The notes beneath the pieces are model-generated. The model searched no databases, was not told where the DNA came from, and was given only the letters and a program-made list of their open reading frames with translations. This document shows positions 52,147 through 60,321 of a stretch of 64,000 nucleotides of DNA, one piece after another. Both the position numbers and the translations under genes were made by a program. Origin of the DNA: Yeosuana sp043876835 (GTDB taxonomy: Bacteria; Bacteroidota; Bacteroidia; Flavobacteriales; Flavobacteriaceae); assembly GCF_043876835.1 (NCBI RefSeq), contig NZ_JBAWJZ010000002.1:62001-126000 (forward strand), written 5' to 3'. The first letter of the stretch is position 1, and every line of letters begins with the position of its first letter.

Positions 52147-52566
52147 ATGGCAACAAATAGAACATTTACAATGCTAAAGCCAGACGCTGTTGAAAAAGGA
52201 CACATTGGCGCTATACTAGAAAAAATTTCGGCTTCAGGATTTAGAATTGTAGCAATGAAATTAACTCAAATGACCAAAAATGACGCTGAAACATTTTATG
52301 CAATTCATAATGAACGTCCTTTTTTTGGAGAATTAGTTGAATACATGACACGTGGTCCAATTGTAGCAGCTATTTTAGAAAAAGATAATGCAGTTGAAGA
52401 TTTTAGAGCCTTAATTGGAGCAACAAATCCTGCTGATGCAGCTGAAGGAACTATACGTAAATTATTTGCAAATTCTATAAGTGAAAATGCTGTTCACGGT
52501 AGTGATAGCGATGAGAATGCTGCTATTGAAGGTGCGTTTCATTTTTCAGGAAGAGACATGTTTTAA
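52147..52566 (+). CDS. ndk: Nucleoside-diphosphate kinase
   Basis: A 139-residue cytosolic enzyme equilibrating nucleoside di- and triphosphates. Catalytic His117 lies in NAVHGSDS. The N-terminal TFTMLKPDAVEKG and ERPFFGELVEYMTRGP segments are standard. Slightly shorter than many NDKs but complete. Preceded by a strong promoter and a 105-base leader; followed by a terminator. Confidence 0.97.
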   Translation: MATNRTFTMLKPDAVEKGHIGAILEKISASGFRIVAMKLTQMTKNDAETFYAIHNERPFFGELVEYMTRGPIVAAILEKDNAVEDFRALIGATNPADAAEGTIRKLFANSISENAVHGSDSDENAAIEGAFHFSGRDMF

Positions 52567-52587
52567 GTATTGTATAGTATAATAATA

Positions 52588-52620
52588 AAAAAGGCCTTCA
52601 ATTTCCTGAAGGCTTTTTTA
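52588..52620 (+). terminator. Intrinsic terminator of ndk
   Basis: Stem GCCTTCA/TGAAGGC (extended by A-T pairs) with a six-base loop and seven-T tail. Confidence 0.85.
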
Positions 52621-52640
52621 TTGCTTTTAAATTTAAAAAC

Positions 52641-52672
52641 AACAAAAAAGCCTATCATATTTGATAGGCTTT
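52641..52672 (-). terminator. Intrinsic terminator of cspA
   Basis: An 11-bp stem (52647-52657 with 52662-52672) with a four-base loop. Read on the minus strand it is followed by a TTTTTTG tract. Placed 26 bases beyond the cspA stop. Confidence 0.8.
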
Positions 52673-52697
52673 AACTTGTAAAATGTTAAAGTATATA

Positions 52698-52889
52698 TTA
52701 GATTACTTTTACGTTTACTGCGTTCAGTCCTTTTTTACCTTCTTGTAAATCGAATTCTACTGCATCACCTTCACGAACTTCATCGATTAATCCAGAAATG
52801 TGTACAAAATGTTCTTTGTTGTTGCCATCTTCAATGATGAATCCAAAACCTTTAGAATCATTGAAGAATTTTACTGTACCTTTACTCAT
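52698..52889 (-). CDS. cspA: Cold shock domain protein
   Basis: A 63-residue single cold-shock domain. RNP1 is KGFGFI and RNP2 is HFVHIS, on a five-strand OB fold that binds single-stranded RNA or DNA. Acts as an RNA chaperone in the cytoplasm. Own promoter and terminator on the minus strand. The short leader (about 25 bases) does not suggest the long cold-responsive leader of E. coli cspA. Confidence 0.95.
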   Translation of the reverse strand: MSKGTVKFFNDSKGFGFIIEDGNNKEHFVHISGLIDEVREGDAVEFDLQEGKKGLNAVNVKVI

Positions 52890-52916
52890 TGTTTAAATAT
52901 TATAAAAATTAAGCTA

Positions 52917-52924
52917 CAAAGATA
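52917..52924 (-). promoter_or_regulatory. -7 element for cspA
   Basis: The minus strand reads TATCTTTG, 27 bases before the ATG. Confidence 0.6.
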
Positions 52925-52975
52925 AACTAATTATTAAGATAAATGAAATAATTAGATTTTTATTTTTAATTGTAA

Positions 52976-53272
52976 TTAGCGCAGAATCAGTTTTTTAATT
53001 AAATCCTTTCCAATTTCTTCGTTTAGCATATTAATTATTTTTTCTTTACCATAACTTAGTTCTTCCCTCAAAACACTTGAACTAAGTTGTACATAAAGTG
53101 TATTTCTTTCTAACTGAACAGCAGTGGTGTAGTGGTTTACACCGTTGCCCATAAGTTTTTCCCATGCCTCGGCAACATTAACTTTATTTAAACCGGTTTC
53201 TAATTTATTGGTCTCAACAAATTCCTTTAATGCATCTGATATAGATATATGGTCATTATTTCTTTTTGCCAT
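52976..53272 (-). CDS. DUF721 protein, DciA-like
   Basis: A 98-residue DUF721 protein. A helical N-terminus is followed by AEAWEKLMGNGVNHYTTAVQLERNTLYVQLSSSVLREELSYGK-type family features (listed as short segments: AWEKLMG, LYVQLSS, LREEL). DUF721 includes DciA, a loader or operator of the replicative helicase in bacteria lacking DnaC/DnaI. The nearby recF fits a replication context. Its ATG overlaps the stop of the upstream lipoprotein gene by one base. DciA function is a family inference. Confidence 0.82.
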   Translation of the reverse strand: MAKRNNDHISISDALKEFVETNKLETGLNKVNVAEAWEKLMGNGVNHYTTAVQLERNTLYVQLSSSVLREELSYGKEKIINMLNEEIGKDLIKKLILR

Positions 53273-53688
53273 TAGTTTGTTTTTATAGGCTTGTAAGGTT
53301 TATATATATAAATATTTTTATCCTTGTTAATTATTTTTAAATCATTTTCAGAAGCTTGTAAAATGGTTTCTTTCCAATTTGAAAAATCAGTTTTATAATA
53401 AATATTTAAACTGTCGTGTTCAATTTTAAGATTAAATTGTTCTGCATCTTTAGAAGCTTCAAAAGTACCATTTAATAAGGGTCTTAATTTTTTTCTAAAT
53501 CCTTCTAAACTATCTGAAACACTAAAATAATCAATAAATTCATTGTAATTATAACTATGTTCTTCACCAGAAGCTAATATAACTTTTTCAATTTCCCAAT
53601 AGCCATTTAGGTGTTCTATATATGTCTCAGGATTTTTTTTGCAACTTAAACTTGTTAGGATAATTAGGGTTATAAAAATTCGTTTCAT
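53272..53688 (-). CDS. Small lipoprotein, lipocalin-like
   Basis: About 138 residues. A lipoprotein signal (LSC lipobox, then KKNPE) is followed by a compact beta-rich body with LNGYWEIEKVIL near the start, a pattern often seen in small lipocalin-like proteins of Bacteroidota. No named function. The ATG at 53712 would add eight residues and overlap recF; the Met at 53688 begins just after the recF stop and gives a clean signal peptide. Sits between recF and the DUF721 gene in one operon. Confidence 0.78.
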   Translation of the reverse strand: MKRIFITLIILTSLSCKKNPETYIEHLNGYWEIEKVILASGEEHSYNYNEFIDYFSVSDSLEGFRKKLRPLLNGTFEASKDAEQFNLKIEHDSLNIYYKTDFSNWKETILQASENDLKIINKDKNIYIYKPYKPIKTN

Positions 53689-53692
53689 AATA

Positions 53693-54772
53693 CTAAAGTT
53701 TAAATATTTCATAGGATTGATGCACTTGTTTTATAGCGTTTTCAGTTCTATCTGCATGGGTGTCACTGATAAAAATCTGACCAAAATTTTCGTTGTCAAC
53801 CAGTTTTATAATTTGCGAAACACGTTGCTCATCTAATTTGTCAAAAATATCATCTAATAATAAAATAGGATTGTCTCCACTTTGGTTTTTAATAAAATCA
53901 AATTGAGCTAATTTAAGTGCTATTAAAAATGATTTTTGTTGTCCCTGGCTTCCAAACTTTTTTATAGGATGTTCTTCAATATTAAAATGCAAGTCATCTT
54001 TATGAATACCCATACTCGTAAATTGTAAAGCCTTGTCTTTATTTATGCAGTTTTTTAAAAGCAGGTCTAAACGGTTTTCAAATAAATCACTTTGGTACAC
54101 TAAATTTACAATTTCATTATCGTTGCTTATTGCTTTATAACGCAATTGGAATATTGGAATGAATTCTTTTAGAAATGCTTCCCTCTTTTTAAAAATTTTA
54201 GAGCCATAATCTGTAAGTTGATTATTATATATTTCTAAAGTATCGGCGTTAAATGTATGATTTAAGGCAAAATACTTGAGTAGAGCATTACGTTGGGCAA
54301 GAATTTTATTGTAATTAATCAGGTCTGTTAAATATGTTTTATCACTTTGAAAAATAACGCTATCTATAAATTTTCTCCTTGTATCACTACCTTCAATAAT
54401 TAAATCCCTGTCTGCTGGCGATATAATTACCAATGGTAAAAACCCAATATGCTCACTAAATTTTTCATATTCTTTGCCATTGCGTTTAATTATTTTTTTT
54501 TGCCCACGTTTTAGGCTTACAATAACTTTTTCCGGCTTATCGTGTTTTATGTAATCTCCATTTACAACAAAAAAATCAGCTTCATGCTTAATATTTTGAG
54601 TTGCTACCGGATTAAAATAACTTTTCCCAAATGATAAGTGGTAAATAGCATCAAGTACGTTGGTTTTTCCAATACCATTATTTCCAACAATGCAGTTTAT
54701 TTTTTCATTGAATGAAAACGTTTTACTGTCAAAATTTTTATAGTTGAGTAACGAAAGTGATTTTAAAATCAT
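53693..54772 (-). CDS. recF: DNA replication and repair protein RecF
   Basis: A 359-residue SMC-like ATPase that helps load RecA on gapped DNA. Walker A GNNGIGKT is at 30-37. The ABC signature region is KKFGSQGQQKSFLIALKLAQ-like (short marker GSQGQQKS), and Walker B is ILLLDDIFDKLDE. The helical middle is of normal length. Divergent from the TPR gene at 54907; followed by a small lipoprotein and the DUF721 gene. Confidence 0.96.
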   Translation of the reverse strand: MILKSLSLLNYKNFDSKTFSFNEKINCIVGNNGIGKTNVLDAIYHLSFGKSYFNPVATQNIKHEADFFVVNGDYIKHDKPEKVIVSLKRGQKKIIKRNGKEYEKFSEHIGFLPLVIISPADRDLIIEGSDTRRKFIDSVIFQSDKTYLTDLINYNKILAQRNALLKYFALNHTFNADTLEIYNNQLTDYGSKIFKKREAFLKEFIPIFQLRYKAISNDNEIVNLVYQSDLFENRLDLLLKNCINKDKALQFTSMGIHKDDLHFNIEEHPIKKFGSQGQQKSFLIALKLAQFDFIKNQSGDNPILLLDDIFDKLDEQRVSQIIKLVDNENFGQIFISDTHADRTENAIKQVHQSYEIFKL

Positions 54773-54877
54773 ACAAAAAGTAACTTAAAGTCTTTTATAA
54801 TTGCATTTATGATAAAAGACAATATAAATTATTCAAAAATAACAAATAAATAACCTTTTAATTATGAAGAAAAATTA

Positions 54878-54885
54878 TATTTTTG
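54878..54885 (+). promoter_or_regulatory. -7 element for the 54907 gene
   Basis: TATTTTTG, 21 bases before the ATG at 54907. It overlaps the TTG at 54883, which argues against that start. Confidence 0.55.
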
Positions 54886-54906
54886 CGACGCATTAAAAAA
54901 GAATTT

Positions 54907-55680
54907 ATGGCCACTTATAATAAGAGAGGATACAAACCAAAAAATAAGGAAGAGAAAACGCAGAATATTGAAACTGGTTCAACTACGGCTGAAGTTTTTA
55001 ATACCCTTGACCAAACAGCTTCAAAAACAGAAGCATTTGTTGAAAAGAATCAAAAATATATTTTTGTAATCATTGGTTTGGTTGCAGCAGTTGTTTTAGG
55101 ATATTTAGGATACACCGAATTTATTGCTAAACCAAAACAGGCAACAGCTATGAATGACATGTTTCAAGCTCAAAAATATTTTGATCAAGCTGTAAATGCT
55201 GTTGAAAAAGATTCATTATTCAATTTAGCTTTAAATGGTGGAGAAGGCAAATTTGGTATGTTAGACATCATTGAAGAGTATAGTGGTACACCTGCAGCAA
55301 ATTTAGCTAACTATTACGCTGGTACTGCATATTTGAGATTGAAAGATTATAAAAAAGCTATTGAGCATCTGAATAATTTTTCAAGTGATGACGAGATATT
55401 AGCGCCATTGGCAAAAGGAAATATAGGCGACGCCTTTGTTCAATTAAATCAACTGGATGATGCTTTAGATTATTATGAGCAAGCGGCCAAAATGCGTGAT
55501 AATGATTATACTACACCAATGTATTTATACAAAGCAGGAACGATATCTTTAGATTTGGGTAAACCAGATAAAGCTTTAACCTACTTTGAAACCATAAAAG
55601 AAAAATACCCAAAAGCTTCTGAAATGGCAATGGTTGAAGTATTAATTGGCAAAGCAAAAGTGTTGGCTAATAAGTATTAA
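54907..55680 (+). CDS. Membrane-anchored TPR protein, YfgM-like
   Basis: A 257-residue protein. A basic cytoplasmic N-terminus (MATYNKRGYKPKNKEE) precedes one membrane helix (about 50-70) and a C-terminal TPR region (about 130-257, with AANLANYYAGTAYLRLKDYKKA). Similar in plan to YfgM-type proteins that work with the Sec translocon and periplasmic chaperones; no direct evidence here. I start at ATG 54907 because TTG 54883 lies inside the promoter. ribH follows after two bases, so they form an operon. Confidence 0.82.
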   Translation: MATYNKRGYKPKNKEEKTQNIETGSTTAEVFNTLDQTASKTEAFVEKNQKYIFVIIGLVAAVVLGYLGYTEFIAKPKQATAMNDMFQAQKYFDQAVNAVEKDSLFNLALNGGEGKFGMLDIIEEYSGTPAANLANYYAGTAYLRLKDYKKAIEHLNNFSSDDEILAPLAKGNIGDAFVQLNQLDDALDYYEQAAKMRDNDYTTPMYLYKAGTISLDLGKPDKALTYFETIKEKYPKASEMAMVEVLIGKAKVLANKY

Positions 55681-55682
55681 TT

Positions 55683-56168
55683 ATGGCTACGGCAAATAAT
55701 AATTTATCAGTTTATGATAAAACAACAATCCCAAACGCGAATAAATTTCGGTTTGGGATTGTTGTTTCAGAATGGAATGCAACTATAACAGAAGGGTTGT
55801 ATAAAGGTGCTTATGAAACCCTGATTGAGAATGGGGTTTTACCAAACAACATTATTCGTTGGAATGTTCCTGGAAGTTTCGAACTTATTTATGGGTGCAA
55901 AAAAATGCAGGAGCAACTTGTTAATGCCGTTATAGCCATTGGCAGTGTAATTCAGGGAGAAACTAAACATTTCGATTTTGTTTGCGAAGCAGTTTCTCAA
56001 GGGATAAAAGACCTAAATGTGATGAATGAAACTCCGGTAATTTTTTGTGTGCTCACAGACAACAATATGCAACAAGCTATTGATCGTTCTGGAGGAAAAC
56101 ATGGGAATAAAGGAACAGAAGCTGCTGTTGCTGCTATTAAAATGGCAGACTTACGTAGAAGAAGTTAA
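55683..56168 (+). CDS. ribH: 6,7-dimethyl-8-ribityllumazine synthase
   Basis: A 161-residue enzyme of riboflavin synthesis that condenses 5-amino-6-ribitylaminouracil with dihydroxybutanone phosphate. Typical segments: FGIVVSEWNATIT, WNVPGSFELIYGCKKM, AIGSVIQGETKHFDFVC (catalytic His region) and GGKHGNKGTEAAVAAIKM. Normal length for the icosahedral or pentameric forms. Cotranscribed with the upstream TPR gene. Confidence 0.95.
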   Translation: MATANNNLSVYDKTTIPNANKFRFGIVVSEWNATITEGLYKGAYETLIENGVLPNNIIRWNVPGSFELIYGCKKMQEQLVNAVIAIGSVIQGETKHFDFVCEAVSQGIKDLNVMNETPVIFCVLTDNNMQQAIDRSGGKHGNKGTEAAVAAIKMADLRRRS

Positions 56169-56297
56169 ATTAATTTCACTTTTAAAATTCAGTTAAACTC
56201 TCAAACATTGTTTTCTTTTGTTAACAATTTTTGGCATTTCCTTTTACGGTTTCTATCTATTTTTAAGTATTTTTGAAGGATATGCAAAAGATGTATT

Positions 56298-56534
56298 TTG
56301 TTAAAACCAAGAAAGAATAAATCATTTAGTTATACACCTAGATTTTCTAAAGATGTAGAATCTAATTCTGATAAAAAGGAAGTTCCTAAATACGGAGATT
56401 TTAGTTCTAAATGGAGAAATAATCAAGGGTTAAGTAATCATAAACTAAAAAAAGGGTTGTCACTGCCTTTGTTATTACTTGTTTTAGTTGTTATATTAAT
56501 CTGCATGTACTTGTTAGATATTAAAGCTAAATAG
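56298..56534 (+). CDS. Small membrane protein, paralogue of the next gene
   Basis: About 78 residues: a basic N-terminus with KPRKNKSFSYTPRF, an Asp/Ser/Lys linker, and one C-terminal membrane helix (SLPLLLLVLVVILICMYLL). No named family. The only in-frame start is TTG at 56298. The ATG at 56291 would read into the conserved KPRKNK segment only after a one-base shift in the T4G stretch. The paralogue starts ATG-GGA-ATA-TTC-AAA, supporting an originally ATG-initiated version. It is followed 16 bases later by its paralogue. Confidence 0.55.
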   Translation: MLKPRKNKSFSYTPRFSKDVESNSDKKEVPKYGDFSSKWRNNQGLSNHKLKKGLSLPLLLLVLVVILICMYLLDIKAK

Positions 56535-56550
56535 CTTAATATTAATTAAT

Positions 56551-56841
56551 ATGGGAATATTCAAATTAAGAAAAAATAAAAAGTTTAGTTATACACCTCG
56601 TCATTTTGATGATAAAGGAGAAGGAAACCCCTTTGAAATAAAACACAAATTTGATGATTTTAGAAAAACCGTAGGTAATAATACTGGATTGAAGACTAAA
56701 ATTAATAATGCACTTGACGATTTAAAAACTAACCCAGATAAAACAGCTAACAGAAGGATTATAATAATAATCTGTATACTTATTTTATTGTTTCTGTTTA
56801 TCATAGATTTTGATTTGTCAATATTCTTTCCTAAAAAATAA
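56551..56841 (+). CDS. Small membrane protein, paralogue of the previous gene
   Basis: A 96-residue protein with the N-terminal RKNKKFSYTPRHF motif shared with the upstream gene. A charged helical middle (DDFRKTVGNNTGLKTKI) precedes one C-terminal membrane helix (IIIIICILILLFLFII) and a short FFPKK tail. The charge pattern suggests N-in orientation with the tail outside or in the membrane. Function unknown. The mutL ATG directly follows its stop codon, so it is translationally coupled to mutL. Confidence 0.72.
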   Translation: MGIFKLRKNKKFSYTPRHFDDKGEGNPFEIKHKFDDFRKTVGNNTGLKTKINNALDDLKTNPDKTANRRIIIIICILILLFLFIIDFDLSIFFPKK

Positions 56842-58692
56842 ATGGCAGACATTATACAATTATTACCTGATCATGTAGCAAATCAAATTGCAGCTGGAGA
56901 GGTTGTTCAACGTCCATCTTCTGTAGTAAAAGAACTGATTGAAAATGCTATCGATGCCGAAGCAAGCATTATAAAACTTATAGTTAAAGACGCAGGTAAA
57001 ACTTTGGTTCAGGTAATTGATGATGGTAAGGGCATGAGTGTTACCGATGCCAGATTGAGTTTTGAGCGCCATGCAACCTCAAAAATAAGAACTGCAGATG
57101 ATTTATTTCAGTTGCAAACAAAAGGATTTAGAGGTGAAGCTCTTGCTAGCATTGCCGCCATTGCACATGTTGAATTGAAAACCAAACAACTTCAGGACGA
57201 AGTTGGAACGTCTATAGTGATTGAAGGAAGTAATATCACTTCTCAAGATGTTGTAGTAACACCAAAGGGCACTTCAATATCTGTTAAAAACTTATTTTTT
57301 AATATCCCTGCCAGACGAAATTTTTTAAAGTCGAATGCGGTAGAATTACGCCATATTATTGACGAATTTCATAGAGTAGCTTTAGCGCATCCCAACATTT
57401 CATTTTTGTTTTATAATAACGGCAGTGAAATATTTAATTTGCCGGTAAGTAATTATCGACAACGTATTGTTAATATTTTTGGAGGTAAAACCAATGAAAA
57501 ACTGGTTCCTGTTTCCGAAGATACAGAAGTGCTTAAAATTGCTGGTTTTGTTGGTAAGCCAGAATTTGCAAAAAAAACACGAGGTGAGCAGTATTTTTTT
57601 GTGAATGACAGATTTATTAAAAGTGCTTATTTAAATCATGCCATAGGTTCGGCATTTGATGGATTGCTTAAAAATGGCTTGCATCCTAGTTATTTTTTAT
57701 ACTTAACTGTTAATACACAAAGTATTGACATTAACATTCATCCTACAAAAACTGAGATTAAGTTTGATGATGAACATACAATGTATGCCTTATTACGTTC
57801 GGCAGTAAAACACAGTTTAGGGCAATTCAATATTGCTCCTGTTTTAGATTTTGAACGAGATCCAAATCTTGATACACCTTACAGTTATAATCAAAAAGAG
57901 ATTAATATTCCGCCAGCTATTGAAGTTGATAGAACTTTTAATCCGTTTATAGAAGATTATAAATCTGGCAAGCAAATAACGGCTTTTAAGAAGCAGACCA
58001 TAAATAATTGGGACAGTTTATATGTTGGTTTAGAATCGAAAGGCACAAAAACAGAACAAGATTTTAGTGAAGTACATTTTGAAAGTAATAATAATTCAGA
58101 ATCTTTATTTGATGATAATAAACTAGATACGGTTCAAACAACATATCAGCTTCATAATAAGTACATTGTAAGTACCATAAAGTCTGGTATGATGATTATG
58201 GATCAGCATAGAGCGCATCAACGAATTTTGTATGAAGACTTTTTAGAAAATTTAACGGTTAAAGGAGCATCTAGCCAGCAGCTATTATTTCCTTTGCTAC
58301 TTCATTTTTCAAAACAGGAAATTGAAATCATCAAACAATTAAAAGAAGATCTTGAACATACAGGTTTTATATTTTCAAACGTTACTAATGAAACCATTGA
58401 AATTACAGGCGTGCCCATAAGTATTCCTGAAAGTGAAGTGTCAATTATTTTAGAGCAATTAATTAGTGATGTTGAAAACGAAGTGCCAGACAGTAATTTT
58501 AGTGTTACTGATTTACTGGCAAAATCATTGGCTAAAAGTTTAGCTATTAAAAATGGACAACCTCTTAAAAAAAGTGAACAAGAACATTTAGTAAATAGTT
58601 TGTTTGCTTGTAAAGAACCCAATGTGTCTCCTACTAACAGAACAACGTTTGTGACTATGAGTGTAGACGAATTGGATAAAAAATTTATTTAA
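56842..58692 (+). CDS. mutL: DNA mismatch repair protein MutL
   Basis: A 616-residue GHKL ATPase that links MutS recognition to repair. N-terminal motifs: ENAIDA, DDGKGM and TKGFRGEALASI, with the linker at about 340-420. The C-terminal dimerisation region has DQHRAHQRILYE where endonuclease-type MutL usually shows DQHA-x2-E-x4-E. The usual late Cys-Pro-His-Gly-Arg-Pro site is ACKEPNVSPTNR. The endonuclease site may thus be altered. Stop-start coupling with the small gene upstream and two bases from the rhomboid gene indicate an operon. Confidence 0.95.
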   Translation: MADIIQLLPDHVANQIAAGEVVQRPSSVVKELIENAIDAEASIIKLIVKDAGKTLVQVIDDGKGMSVTDARLSFERHATSKIRTADDLFQLQTKGFRGEALASIAAIAHVELKTKQLQDEVGTSIVIEGSNITSQDVVVTPKGTSISVKNLFFNIPARRNFLKSNAVELRHIIDEFHRVALAHPNISFLFYNNGSEIFNLPVSNYRQRIVNIFGGKTNEKLVPVSEDTEVLKIAGFVGKPEFAKKTRGEQYFFVNDRFIKSAYLNHAIGSAFDGLLKNGLHPSYFLYLTVNTQSIDINIHPTKTEIKFDDEHTMYALLRSAVKHSLGQFNIAPVLDFERDPNLDTPYSYNQKEINIPPAIEVDRTFNPFIEDYKSGKQITAFKKQTINNWDSLYVGLESKGTKTEQDFSEVHFESNNNSESLFDDNKLDTVQTTYQLHNKYIVSTIKSGMMIMDQHRAHQRILYEDFLENLTVKGASSQQLLFPLLLHFSKQEIEIIKQLKEDLEHTGFIFSNVTNETIEITGVPISIPESEVSIILEQLISDVENEVPDSNFSVTDLLAKSLAKSLAIKNGQPLKKSEQEHLVNSLFACKEPNVSPTNRTTFVTMSVDELDKKFI

Positions 58693-58694
58693 AT

Positions 58695-59444
58695 ATGATG
58701 AGAATATCAGAAACCGTAAAGCATTTAATAATTATTAATGTGCTTATGTTTATTGGAACATTAAGCATAGGAAACGGTACATTATTTTATGATTTATTTG
58801 CATTACATTTTCCCAAAAATCCAACATTTGAGTATTGGCAAATTATAACCCATATGTTTATGCATGGTGGAGTAACACATATTTTATTTAATATGTTTGC
58901 TTTGTGGATGTTTGGAACTCCTGTAGAACAATATTTAGGAAGTAAAAAGTTTTTATTTATATACTTATCGGCAGGATTAGGAGCGGTTGCTTTACAAGTA
59001 GGTTATTATTATTTTAACTTTTTGCCATCATATACTAACTTAATTGAATCTGGTATTAGTGCAGATGAAATAACCCACATGCTTAGTAATAATGAGGTGA
59101 TTAAAGGAATTACTCAAGCTCAGTTTGCAAATCTTCAAAATATTTTCCCAATTTTTAATGCAACCATGGTTGGTGCATCTGGATGTATTATGGGAATTTT
59201 AGTGGCCTTTGGAATGATGAATCCTGAAGCAAAATTAATGATGATATTTTTACCAATTCCTATTAAGGCTAAATATTTTATTCCAGGTATTATTATATTA
59301 GATTTAATTTCTGGTGTTACTGGTCAATCATTTTTTAGCCCAAGCAATACGGCATATATGGCACACGTTGGAGGTGCTTTAACAGGATTTATCATTATGT
59401 GGTATTGGAAGAAGAACCAGTTTAATAAAAACCGTTGGTATTAA
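58695..59444 (+). CDS. Rhomboid family intramembrane serine protease
   Basis: A 249-residue six-helix membrane protease. The HGGVTHILFNMFALWMFG segment matches the rhomboid L1/helix 2 region. The catalytic Ser is in GASGCIMG (canonical GxSG) and the catalytic His in AHVGGALTG. A loop between helices is extended by about 40 residues (YTNLIESGISADEITHML region). It would cleave membrane-helix substrates; none is known here. Its TAA overlaps the ATG of the second rhomboid by one base. Confidence 0.92.
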   Translation: MMRISETVKHLIIINVLMFIGTLSIGNGTLFYDLFALHFPKNPTFEYWQIITHMFMHGGVTHILFNMFALWMFGTPVEQYLGSKKFLFIYLSAGLGAVALQVGYYYFNFLPSYTNLIESGISADEITHMLSNNEVIKGITQAQFANLQNIFPIFNATMVGASGCIMGILVAFGMMNPEAKLMMIFLPIPIKAKYFIPGIIILDLISGVTGQSFFSPSNTAYMAHVGGALTGFIIMWYWKKNQFNKNRWY

Positions 59445-60316
59445 TGACTTCACTTTCTCAAGACATAAAATCAAAATTATCTCGACTCAATGTTTTAGAA
59501 AAAATCATTGTTGTTAATGTGGTTATTTTTCTTTTAGGATTATTGCTGCAGTTAGCACAAGGAACTTTTCATCAGTCAAGTTTGTCATGGTTAGAGCTTC
59601 CTAGTGACTTTTCAGATTTTATTGTAAAGCCATGGTCTATAATAACCTATGCATTCGTTCATTACGATTTTTTGCATATTCTCTTTAATATGCTTTGGTT
59701 GTATGTTATTGGCGAATTATTTCTAAATTTATTCAATCCAAAACTAGCATTGAATGTTTATTTTTTAGGTGCTATTTCTGGAGGACTTTTATTTATGCTA
59801 TGTTATACGTTCTTTCCGCAAATTTTTATGACTGGAAATAGATTGGTCGGAGCATCAGCATCTGTAAGAGCATTATTGATTTTTTTATGTGCCTATTTGC
59901 CAAATAAAGAAATACGTTTTTTTACCTTTAATTTAAAACTTTGGTATTTTGGTTTAGCGATTGTTATTATTGATGTTTTAGGACTTTTTGGAACAAATGC
60001 TGGTGGAAATCTGGCTCATGTTGGAGGTGCGTTTTTAGGATACATTTATGCAATTCAATTAAAAAAAGGGAACGATATTGGTAAAGGTTTTGAACGTTTT
60101 ATGGATTGGATAGTTAGTGTTTTTAAATCAACAAAAAAATCACCATTAAAAACGGTTCACAAAAACAAATCAAAAGTAGGCGGTTATACTAAAACAGATT
60201 TTGATCAGTTTAATAACCAGAAAAAGATTGATGTTATTTTAGATAAAATAAGTAAAAGCGGTTATGATAGTTTAACTTCAGAAGAGAAAGAATTTCTTTT
60301 TAGGTCTGGTAAATAA
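59444..60316 (+). CDS. Second rhomboid family protease with C-terminal extension
   Basis: About 290 residues. The rhomboid core has HYDFLHILFNMLWLYVIG, the Ser segment GASASVRAL (GxS, but Ala instead of Gly after Ser) and the His segment AHVGGAFLG. A cytoplasmic C-terminal extension of about 85 residues is basic and ends in a helical ILDKISKSGYDSLTSEEKEFLFRSG motif often seen in Bacteroidota rhomboids. I start at the ATG overlapping the upstream stop (59444). The TTG at 59435 is unlikely. The GAS-A variation leaves the catalytic Ser in place, so activity is probable but not certain. Confidence 0.88.
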   Translation: MTSLSQDIKSKLSRLNVLEKIIVVNVVIFLLGLLLQLAQGTFHQSSLSWLELPSDFSDFIVKPWSIITYAFVHYDFLHILFNMLWLYVIGELFLNLFNPKLALNVYFLGAISGGLLFMLCYTFFPQIFMTGNRLVGASASVRALLIFLCAYLPNKEIRFFTFNLKLWYFGLAIVIIDVLGLFGTNAGGNLAHVGGAFLGYIYAIQLKKGNDIGKGFERFMDWIVSVFKSTKKSPLKTVHKNKSKVGGYTKTDFDQFNNQKKIDVILDKISKSGYDSLTSEEKEFLFRSGK

Positions 60317-60321
60317 ATGGT

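Noticed and set aside
54883..54906. TTG start extending the TPR protein by eight residues
   Set aside because: The TTG is part of a TAnnTTTG promoter element; the ATG at 54907 is favoured.
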